DNA of 64,000 nt, taken from assembly GCF_900101445.1 (NCBI RefSeq), contig NZ_FNKE01000001.1, forward strand, positions 124,001-188,000, read 5' to 3'. The stretch is from Streptococcus equinus. Its GTDB lineage: Bacteria; Bacillota; Bacilli; Lactobacillales; Streptococcaceae. A model generated the notes under the pieces. The model had not been told where the DNA came from. It did no database searches and saw only the letters and a program-made list of their open reading frames with translations. The translations under genes and the position numbers were made by a program. This document shows, in pieces, positions 56,442 through 64,000 of this stretch. The first letter of the stretch is position 1, and each line of letters begins with the position of its first letter.

Positions 56442-57701
56442 ATGCGTAAAATTGTTATTAATGGTGGCAAACCTTTAAAGGGAGAGGTTGCTATTTCAGG
56501 TGCTAAGAATAGTGTTGTGGCTTTGATTCCAGCAGCTATTCTATCTGATGATATTGTTATTTTGGATGGAGTTCCTGCCATTTCCGATGTTGATAGTTTG
56601 ATTGAGATTATGGAAGTGATGGGAGCTAAGATTAAGCGAGAAGGCGAAACGCTTGAAATCGATCCACGTGGTGTTAAAAATCAACCAATGCCATATGGAA
56701 AAATCAATAGCTTGCGTGCTTCTTATTATTTCTATGGTAGTTTACTTAGCCGATTTGGTGAAGCGACTGTTGGACTTCCAGGTGGATGTGACCTAGGTCC
56801 TCGTCCGATTGACCTTCACTTGAAAGCTTTTGAGGCTATGGGAGCCCAAGTATCTTATGAAGGCGAAGCAATGCGTCTTGCAACAGATGGTGAACCAATT
56901 CATGGTGCTCACATCTATATGGATACTGTTAGTGTTGGTGCGACGATCAACACTATGCTTGCTGCGACAAAAGCTAAAGGTCGTACTATCATCGAAAATG
57001 CTGCTCGTGAACCAGAAATCATTGATGTTGCGACATTGTTGAACAATATGGGAGCTCACGTACGCGGTGCAGGTACTGACGTTATCACTATCGAAGGTGT
57101 TGAAAGCCTTCATGGAACACGTCATCAAGTGATTCCTGACCGTATTGAAGCAGGTACTTATATTGCTATGGCAGCAGCAATCGGTGAAGGGGTTCGTATC
57201 ACTAACGTCCTTTATGAACACTTAGAGAGCTATATTGCGAAACTCGAAGAAATGGGTGTTCGTATGACCGTTGAAGAAGATGCTATTTTTGTTGAAAAAC
57301 AGTCAACTCTAAAAGCTGTATCAGTAAAAACATCACCATACCCTGGTTTTGCGACTGATTTGCAACAACCAATCACACCATTGTTGTTAGTGGCAGAAGG
57401 CCGTGGTACGATTTTGGATACCATCTATGAAAAACGTACTAACCACGTCGCTGAATTGGTGAGAATGGGTGCGGATATTTCAATTGTTGGCGGACGTATT
57501 GCTTATCAAGGACCTAATAAATTGACAGGAGCACCTGTTAAAGCGTCAGACTTGCGTGCTGGTGCAGCTCTTGTGACAGCTGGTTTGATGGCAGAAGGTC
57601 AAACAGAAATTACCAACGTTGAATTTATTTTACGTGGTTACTCAAATATTATCGAAAAATTGACAGCCTTAGGTGCTGATATTAAATTAATCGAAGAATA
57701 A
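56442..57701 (+). CDS. murA: UDP-N-acetylglucosamine 1-carboxyvinyltransferase
   Basis: Transfers enolpyruvate from PEP to UDP-GlcNAc, the first committed step of peptidoglycan synthesis. The 419-residue protein has GAKNSVV near residue 20 (Lys-Asn motif) and Cys116 in GGCDLGPRP, the fosfomycin target, so it should be sensitive. Streptococci carry two murA copies; which one this is cannot be told here. The ribosome site (AGAAAG) is weak. The following GNAT gene has its own promoter. Confidence 0.95.
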   Translation: MRKIVINGGKPLKGEVAISGAKNSVVALIPAAILSDDIVILDGVPAISDVDSLIEIMEVMGAKIKREGETLEIDPRGVKNQPMPYGKINSLRASYYFYGSLLSRFGEATVGLPGGCDLGPRPIDLHLKAFEAMGAQVSYEGEAMRLATDGEPIHGAHIYMDTVSVGATINTMLAATKAKGRTIIENAAREPEIIDVATLLNNMGAHVRGAGTDVITIEGVESLHGTRHQVIPDRIEAGTYIAMAAAIGEGVRITNVLYEHLESYIAKLEEMGVRMTVEEDAIFVEKQSTLKAVSVKTSPYPGFATDLQQPITPLLLVAEGRGTILDTIYEKRTNHVAELVRMGADISIVGGRIAYQGPNKLTGAPVKASDLRAGAALVTAGLMAEGQTEITNVEFILRGYSNIIEKLTALGADIKLIEE

Positions 57702-57728
57702 GAAGGAGTCTTAGGGCTTCTTTTTTGT
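57701..57728 (+). terminator. Weak intrinsic terminator after murA
   Basis: AGAAG pairs with CTTCT over a ten-base loop, then TTTTTT. Confidence 0.5.
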
Positions 57729-57761
57729 TTGAATTCTGCTAAACCAAATTTTAAAGTCATG

Positions 57762-57776
57762 TGTTATAATAAGGTC
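57762..57776 (+). promoter_or_regulatory. Extended -10 promoter abutting the GNAT start (probable leaderless transcript)
   Basis: TGTTATAAT (57762-57770) ends 6 nt before ATG 57777. Confidence 0.62.
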
Positions 57777-58331
57777 ATGGATATTTGGACGCGTTTGGGA
57801 CGTTATGCCTCTTTTGAAACAGAACGCATGTATTTACGTCCTTTTACATATAAGGATAGTCAGGATTTTTTTGAGATTTGTAGCAATCCTGATAATCTTC
57901 GTTTTATTTTTCCAAGTCGTGCCACACGTGAGGAAAGTGATTTTCTCATGGTTCATTATTTTATGAAGGAACCGCTCGGTGTTTGGGCGATTGAAGACAA
58001 AAAAACTCGTAAAATGATTGGCTGTATTCGTTTTGAAAAACTTGATTCTAATCACATGACAGCAGAAATTGGTTATTTTATGAATCAAGTTTTTTGGGGC
58101 AAGGGATTAATGACTGAGTGTTTAAAAACACTTGCTTTTTTGAGCTTTCAGGAGTTTGGTTTACAAAGGTTACATGTGATTGCTCATGCAGAAAATATAG
58201 CCAGTCAACGAGTAGCGCAAAAATCAGGGTTTCGTTTGAAGCGTCAATTCAAAGGAAGCGACCGTTATAGCCGAAAAATGCGCGATTATGTTGATTATCA
58301 GTTGAGTAAAGGTGACTATCGTTATGAGTAA
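57777..58331 (+). CDS. GNAT-family acetyltransferase, RimJ/RimL type
   Basis: A 184-residue protein with the RimJ/L layout: TERMYLRPFTYKD near residue 17, YFMNQVFWGKGLMTECLKTL (about 98-117) as the acetyl-CoA site, and HAENIASQRVAQKSGF (about 138-153). Such enzymes acetylate ribosomal protein N-termini or amino compounds. ATG 57777 is taken because the promoter lies just before it; upstream ORF sequence is untranscribed. The 3' end overlaps the next gene by 8 bases. Confidence 0.85.
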   Translation: MDIWTRLGRYASFETERMYLRPFTYKDSQDFFEICSNPDNLRFIFPSRATREESDFLMVHYFMKEPLGVWAIEDKKTRKMIGCIRFEKLDSNHMTAEIGYFMNQVFWGKGLMTECLKTLAFLSFQEFGLQRLHVIAHAENIASQRVAQKSGFRLKRQFKGSDRYSRKMRDYVDYQLSKGDYRYE

Positions 58332-59607
58332 ACATCAGAAAATATTAGAGTATCTGGAGAATTTGGCGGTTGGTAAGCGCGTGAGTGTGCGCAGTATCTC
58401 TAATCACTTAAATGTTAGTGATGGGACCGCTTATCGTGCCATTAAAGAAGCTGAAAATCGTGGAATCGTTGAGACTAGACCTCGAAGCGGAACGGTTCGT
58501 ATTGAAAAGAAACCTGCCGTACGCATTGAGCGATTGACTTATTCAGAAATTGCTCGTATCAGTGATTCAGAGGTTTTAGCAGGAAAAGCAGGGCTCAGCC
58601 GAGAGTTTAGCAAGTTTTCAATTGGTGCTATGACTCAGGAAAATATCTTGCGTTATTTGGTTAAGGGTGGGCTTTTGATTGTTGGAGACCGTGAAAACAT
58701 TCAATTGCTAGCGCTTGAAAAACATAACGCCATTTTGGTAACTGGAGGATTTTCTGTCTCAGAAGCTGTTATTCGTCTAGCTGATGAGCTTGGTATTCCT
58801 GTCATGGTGACTAATTACGATACGTTTACAGTTGCCACGATGATTAACCATGCTTTGTCTAATTTGCGCATTAAGACAGATTTGACAACGGTTGAGCAAG
58901 TTTATCAAGTCAAAGCAGAATACGGATTTTTGCACGAAGGTGACACCGTGCGTGATTTTAACACCTTGATTAAGCAAACCAAGAATGTTCGTTTCCCAGT
59001 TGTTAATAGTAAAAATGTAGTCGTCGGTGTTGTCAGTATGTTTGACGTTGTTGATAAGGAAAATAACGTCGATATCAAGAGTATCATGTCTCGCAATTTG
59101 ATTGTTGCTAAACCGCAAGCAAGTCTGGCTAATATTAGTCAAAAAATGATTTTTGAAGACCTTAATATGCTGCCAGTTGTAGCAGAAGATTTGACTTTGC
59201 TTGGGGTGATTACACGCCGTCAGGCTGTTGAGAATCTACAGAACCTACAGCATTCAAGTCCCTACACTTACAGTGATCAGATGCTTTCTAATTTGAAGCA
59301 AGAAGATGGTGTTTACCAATTCATCGTTGAGCCAGCGATGATTGACCATGCAGGGAACTTTGCGCAAGGTGTTCTGACCGAATTTATCAAAGAAATCAGT
59401 GTTCGGGTCTTAACTAAAAAACATCAAAAGAATATTATTATTGAACAATTGATGCTTTATTTCGTGCAAGCTGTTCAGATTGATGATCGCTTGGTCATTC
59501 AACCACGCATTATTACGGAAAAACGTCGTAGCTCGGTGATTGATTTTGAAATTCTTTTAGACGATCAAATTGTCGCCAAAGCCTTAGTAACGACAAAAAT
59601 AAATTAA
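58324..59607 (+). CDS. HTH-DRTGG-CBS-HotDog regulator (YtoI family)
   Basis: A 427-residue multidomain protein: winged helix (about 8-62; VSVRSISNHLNVSDGTAYRAIK), a DRTGG domain (about 75-185), a pair of CBS domains (about 195-310; ISQKMIFEDLNMLPVVAEDL) and a C-terminal MaoC/HotDog-like domain (about 330-427). CBS and DRTGG domains sense nucleotides or adenylates, HotDog domains bind acyl-CoA, so it may couple energy and lipid state to gene control; this is inference. The start ATG 58324 has AAAGGTG nearby; GTG 58312 is possible. Overlaps the GNAT gene. Confidence 0.84.
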   Translation: MSKHQKILEYLENLAVGKRVSVRSISNHLNVSDGTAYRAIKEAENRGIVETRPRSGTVRIEKKPAVRIERLTYSEIARISDSEVLAGKAGLSREFSKFSIGAMTQENILRYLVKGGLLIVGDRENIQLLALEKHNAILVTGGFSVSEAVIRLADELGIPVMVTNYDTFTVATMINHALSNLRIKTDLTTVEQVYQVKAEYGFLHEGDTVRDFNTLIKQTKNVRFPVVNSKNVVVGVVSMFDVVDKENNVDIKSIMSRNLIVAKPQASLANISQKMIFEDLNMLPVVAEDLTLLGVITRRQAVENLQNLQHSSPYTYSDQMLSNLKQEDGVYQFIVEPAMIDHAGNFAQGVLTEFIKEISVRVLTKKHQKNIIIEQLMLYFVQAVQIDDRLVIQPRIITEKRRSSVIDFEILLDDQIVAKALVTTKIN

Positions 59608-59719
59608 TTTTTTCTATCAAAAAGTGACTAGAACATTACCTTTTTGACAGTTTGGTGACTATCAGTGTATAATTAAGAGTACTGATTCTTTTTAGAGTTT
59701 ATTATAGGAGATAGATAAT

Positions 59720-60580
59720 ATGATTACATTAAAATCAGCTCGTGAAATCGAAGCAATGGATCGCGCAGGAGATTTCCTTGCTTCTATCCACATCGGTTTA
59801 CGTGATGTTATTAAACCAGGTGTTGACATGTGGGAAGTTGAAGAATATGTTCGTCGCCGTTGTAAAGAAGAAAATGTTCTTCCACTTCAAATTGGTGTTG
59901 ATGGTTCAATCATGGATTACCCATATGCTACATGTTGTGGTCTTAATGATGAAGTGGCTCACGCTTTTCCACGTCACTACATCCTAAAAGAAGGCGATTT
60001 GCTTAAAGTTGATATGGTTATGAGTGAACCGCTTGATAAATCAGTGGTTGACGTATCAAAACTAAACTTTGATAACGTTGAACAAGTTAAAAAATACACG
60101 CAATCATATTCTGGTGGTGTGGCTGACTCATGCTGGGCATATGCAGTTGGTGAGGTTTCACAAGAAGTTAAAGATCTTATGGACGTCACAAAAGAATGCC
60201 TTTATATCGGTATTGAAAAAGCAGTCGTTGGAAACCGTATTGGTGATATCGGTGCAGCGATTCAAGAATATGCTGAAAGCCGCGGCTACGGTGTCGTTCG
60301 TGATTTGGTAGGTCACGGTGTCGGTCCTACAATGCATGAAGAACCAATGGTACCTCACTATGGTAAAGCAGGTCGTGGACTTCGTTTGCGCGAAGGTATG
60401 GTATTGACTGTTGAACCAATGATTAATACAGGAACATGGGAAATCGATACTGACATGAAAACTGGCTGGGCTCACAAAACCCTTGATGGTGGGCTATCAT
60501 GTCAATACGAACACCAATTTGTTATCACAAAAGACGGTCCTGTTATTCTAACAAGCCAAGGAGAAGAAAGAACTTACTAA
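59720..60580 (+). CDS. map: Methionine aminopeptidase
   Basis: Removes the initiator Met from nascent proteins. The 286-residue M24 enzyme has metal ligands in KVDMVMSEP, GHGVGPTMHEEP (about 201-212), TVEPMI and YEHQFVI. It is slightly longer than the 250-residue type with an insert (about 96-135) seen in streptococci. A GGAGATAG ribosome site and consensus-like promoter lie upstream. The next gene starts one base after its stop. Confidence 0.95.
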   Translation: MITLKSAREIEAMDRAGDFLASIHIGLRDVIKPGVDMWEVEEYVRRRCKEENVLPLQIGVDGSIMDYPYATCCGLNDEVAHAFPRHYILKEGDLLKVDMVMSEPLDKSVVDVSKLNFDNVEQVKKYTQSYSGGVADSCWAYAVGEVSQEVKDLMDVTKECLYIGIEKAVVGNRIGDIGAAIQEYAESRGYGVVRDLVGHGVGPTMHEEPMVPHYGKAGRGLRLREGMVLTVEPMINTGTWEIDTDMKTGWAHKTLDGGLSCQYEHQFVITKDGPVILTSQGEERTY

Positions 60581-60581
60581 G

Positions 60582-61502
60582 ATGAAGCGAAAGCAATTCT
60601 TAGACAAATTATGGTCTAAATTAGAGTGGCAACCGCTGCAAGTTTATTTAAAACATTATCGTAGTGCTGAGATTGATTTATCAGCAATTGCTGTTGCTTA
60701 CTATTTACTGCTGACAGCTTTTCCGCTGATTGTCATTGCAGCTAATATTTTCCCGTATCTGAACATTGATGTTAATATTTTGTTGGCATTTATGAAGAAA
60801 AATTTGCCAACCAACCTTTACCCATCGGTATCGGCTATTACGATTGACATTTTCTCAAAACCTTCAGGTAGTATTTTGGGAGTTGCCACTTTAACAGCAT
60901 TTTGGACTATGTCTAAATCGTTGACCTCTCTTCAAAAAGCAATTAATAAAGCCTATGGTGTAGCACAACACAGAGATTTTGTGATTGGTCGATTAGTGGG
61001 AGTTATTGGGAGTCTTTTGATTCTCTTCTTACTGACTTTCGTTTTAATCTTTTCGACTTTTTCAAAAGCTGTCTTGCAAGTAATCAATTCATACTATGAT
61101 TTAAGTGACACGATGGCTACTGTGATTTTGAATCTGGCACAGCCGGTGACAGTCTTAACCATTGTTATTGGATTGATGTTACTGTATTTTATTCTACCTA
61201 ATGTCAGAATTCGACGTTTTCGCTATATCTTGCCAGGAACTATTTTTACCTCAGTCGTCATTGTGTTCTTGAATAACTTGTTTAGTAGCTATATTCTACG
61301 AACTTTTGAACGAATGGTTGACATTAAAACATTTGGATCGGTCGTGATTTTTGTATTAATGTTATGGTTTATTTTCCTAGCTCATATCCTGATTTTAGGA
61401 GCTATTTTTAACGCAACTTATCAAGAATTACGTCAAGGAAAAATGGAAAGTAGACGAGGCGATTTGTTGTCACTTTTGGCACAACGAGGCAAAAAAAAAT
61501 AA
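60582..61502 (+). CDS. YihY/virulence factor BrkB family membrane protein
   Basis: A 306-residue protein with about six membrane segments and a basic cytoplasmic C-terminus. Family signs are AVAYYLLLTAFPLIV (about 38-52), WTMSKSLTSLQKAINKAYGV (about 108-127) and the FGSVVIFVLMLWFIFLAHI stretch near 260. Once called RNase BN, the family is now thought to be an unrelated membrane protein of unknown role. It is the second gene of an operon with map, a pairing common in streptococci. Confidence 0.88.
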   Translation: MKRKQFLDKLWSKLEWQPLQVYLKHYRSAEIDLSAIAVAYYLLLTAFPLIVIAANIFPYLNIDVNILLAFMKKNLPTNLYPSVSAITIDIFSKPSGSILGVATLTAFWTMSKSLTSLQKAINKAYGVAQHRDFVIGRLVGVIGSLLILFLLTFVLIFSTFSKAVLQVINSYYDLSDTMATVILNLAQPVTVLTIVIGLMLLYFILPNVRIRRFRYILPGTIFTSVVIVFLNNLFSSYILRTFERMVDIKTFGSVVIFVLMLWFIFLAHILILGAIFNATYQELRQGKMESRRGDLLSLLAQRGKKK

Positions 61503-61528
61503 CACCTTCTGGGTGTTATTTTTTGTCT
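61500..61528. terminator. Bidirectional terminator
   Basis: AATAACACC and GGTGTTATT pair around a TTCTG loop, between the ends of the YihY and GtrA genes. Confidence 0.85.
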
Positions 61529-61941
61529 TTGAAAACTAACAGCTTGCTAAGAACATAATTCAGCACAATGATTAAGACTTGAGAAAAGAGTGTTTCAATA
61601 GCATTAACCATTGAAAGATTGTCATTTACAAATTGTCCGATGATGTGCGGGAATTTTGTGACCAAGAAGAATGCCAAAGCTAAATCTAAAATGAGTGTTG
61701 ACAAACGTGCAATGGTGAATTTGACCAAACGCTCAAACCAACCTTTACGAACTTGATTGAAAACAAAATAATCATTGGTAAAGAAGGCGAATAAAATAGC
61801 AACAATATTAGCAATGACAGCTGAAAAAGTCGCCGAGCTAGTCAATGAAAAGATAAGTAAACGTGTTCCCATGTAGACAAGAGTTGTTAGAACACCAAAA
61901 AAGAGATACTTAAAAACTTCGCTTGTGATTAATTTTTTCAT
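61516..61941 (-). CDS. GtrA-family membrane protein
   Basis: A 141-residue four-helix membrane protein; FLFFGVLTT-like YLFFGVLTTLVYMG (about 12-25), FAFFTNDYFVF (about 51-61) and FVLNYVLSKLLVF-type C-terminus are typical. GtrA proteins are thought to help flip lipid-linked sugars for glycosylation of cell-wall polymers. Monocistronic and convergent with the YihY gene. No glycosyltransferase is adjacent, so the sugar is unknown. Confidence 0.85.
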   Translation of the reverse strand: MKKLITSEVFKYLFFGVLTTLVYMGTRLLIFSLTSSATFSAVIANIVAILFAFFTNDYFVFNQVRKGWFERLVKFTIARLSTLILDLALAFFLVTKFPHIIGQFVNDNLSMVNAIETLFSQVLIIVLNYVLSKLLVFKDKK

Positions 61942-61996
61942 AGGTCTACTATATCAAATTTTAGAAAAATGTGCTATACTTTTAAGCGTTGTCTTG

Positions 61997-62075
61997 ACGA
62001 CCCTTGGTGCTTAGTTCCCTTTCGCCAAGCATATTACAAACGTTGAAACCTAAGCTTTCAAACGTCAAAGGAGAA
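61997..62075 (+). promoter_or_regulatory. preQ1-II riboswitch (COG4708 motif)
   Basis: CTTGGTGCTTAG (62003-62014), CGCCAAGC (62023-62030), ACAAACGTTGAAACCTAAGC and TCAAACGTCAAAGGAG match the streptococcal COG4708 RNA. P1 is CTTGG/CCAAG and the pseudoknot arms CTTAG/CTAAG are intact. The ribosome site AAAGGAG (62067-62073) abuts the last helix, so translation control is expected. Confidence 0.9.
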
Positions 62076-62079
62076 GAAA

Positions 62080-62589
62080 ATGGAAAAATTCACTATGCGT
62101 GATTTTGTTCGAGTTGCCCTTGTTGCGGCACTTTATGTTGTTTTAACAATCACACCGCCTTTAAATGCGATTTCTTACGGTGCTTATCAGTTCCGAGTAT
62201 CTGAAATGTTAGTATTTTTGGCTTTTTATAATCGTAAATATATTATCGGCTTAACAGCAGGTTGTATGATTGCTAATTTATATAGTTTTGGTCTCATCGA
62301 TGTCTTTGTCGGTGGTAGTCAGACTTTTGTTTTCTTGATGTTAGGTGTTACCTTGTTTGACCGCTATAAAGATCAATATCTCTTTAATGGTTTATTTAAC
62401 AAAGCATTCTTTTATTTCTCACTATTATTTGCGGCTTCAATGTTTACCATTGCCACAGAGTTGCATATTGTTGCTAACGCACCTTTCTTGATGACATGGT
62501 TTACCTCAGCTGTGGGAGAACTTGCATCACTTCTAATCGGCTCACTTGTCATGGATAAATTAGCCAGTCGTATTGAATTGACTGCTTGA
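62080..62589 (+). CDS. queT: Queuosine precursor ECF transporter S-component
   Basis: A 169-residue membrane protein with about five hydrophobic segments. It takes up preQ1 or a related queuosine precursor together with the shared ECF module. ALYVVLTITPPLNAISYGAYQFRVSE (start about residue 17) is the family hallmark. The preQ1-II riboswitch in its leader confirms the substrate. Monocistronic, with a terminator after it. Confidence 0.94.
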   Translation: MEKFTMRDFVRVALVAALYVVLTITPPLNAISYGAYQFRVSEMLVFLAFYNRKYIIGLTAGCMIANLYSFGLIDVFVGGSQTFVFLMLGVTLFDRYKDQYLFNGLFNKAFFYFSLLFAASMFTIATELHIVANAPFLMTWFTSAVGELASLLIGSLVMDKLASRIELTA

Positions 62590-62594
62590 TATAC

Positions 62595-62630
62595 CAAAAG
62601 AATTTCCAAAAGTGGAAGTTCTTTTTTTCT
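62595..62630 (+). terminator. Intrinsic terminator after queT
   Basis: AAAAGAATTTCCA and TGGAAGTTCTTTTTTT form an imperfect stem with a T tract. Confidence 0.82.
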
Positions 62631-62662
62631 ATATAATATCTTCAAAAAATGATAAGTTTTAA

Positions 62663-64000
<1,338 letters not shown>

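Overview
The window is about 64 kb of a low-GC Gram-positive chromosome, densely packed with housekeeping genes. Its gene content and protein sequences point to Streptococcus, most likely the S. bovis/equinus (gallolyticus-infantarius-lutetiensis) group. The evidence is a GapN with Cys284 as in S. mutans, a CoiA gene with a ComX-type box, a preQ1-II riboswitch on queT, an SMK-box leader on metK, and a combination of argCJBD, ribDE(BA)H, acn-citZ-icd, leuABCD and an ATP-type PEP carboxykinase. The species call is inference. I see no prophage, insertion sequence, CRISPR array, rRNA or tRNA. No region looks like a large genomic island; the most accessory-like stretches are 10.5-11.7 kb and 21.1-22.4 kb.

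Layout. 0-10.5 kb: nagB, an RsuA-type pseudouridine synthase, coiA, pepF, a GNAT, a HAD phosphatase, a TrmR-like methyltransferase, prsA and T-box-controlled alaS. 10.5-16.2 kb: a membrane M50-like metalloprotease gene between duplicated terminators, an omega-amidase/aminotransferase pair, and an ABC-2 exporter with two paralogous permeases. 16.2-20.5 kb: the ArgR-type argCJBD operon. 20.5-22.4 kb: an oxidoreductase and an XRE/DUF3169 pair behind phased repeats. 22.4-26.2 kb: FMN-riboswitch-controlled riboflavin operon. 26.2-30.8 kb, minus strand: TPP-controlled thiT and nrdHEF. 31-36 kb: acn-citZ-icd. 36-43 kb: CmpB-family membrane protein, ptsHI, gapN and pckA. 43-50 kb: DEAD-box helicase, udk, and leuABCD behind a leucine attenuator. 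50-64 kb: free-Met-sulfoxide reductase, dnaX, birA, metK, murA, a CBS/HotDog regulator, map, a YihY protein, GtrA, queT and the 5' part of ligA.

How the genes work together. The aconitase, citrate synthase and isocitrate dehydrogenase genes form the oxidative half of the TCA cycle, supplying 2-oxoglutarate for glutamate; the neighbouring arg and leu operons draw on it. GapN (NADPH), PEP carboxykinase and the HPr/EI pair set the PEP, pyruvate and NADPH balance, and pckA carries a good CcpA cre site. Cofactor and amino-acid genes are nearly all governed by RNA devices in cis: T-box (Ala), FMN, TPP, SMK (SAM), preQ1-II and a leader-peptide attenuator (Leu).

The most notable non-textbook observations are these. 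(1) Seven genes whose -10 box lies only 6-7 nt before the ATG, which implies leaderless mRNAs. (2) A lone integral-membrane HELGH protease gene bracketed by near-identical terminators. (3) Three TTGACAA repeats spaced exactly 21 bp apart in front of the XRE/DUF3169 pair. (4) A highly structured 259-nt spacer between nrdE and nrdF. (5) A PrsA foldase that has lost its lipobox cysteine. (6) A thiT TPP switch whose terminator also hides the ribosome binding site. None is proof of a wholly new system; each has a stated test.
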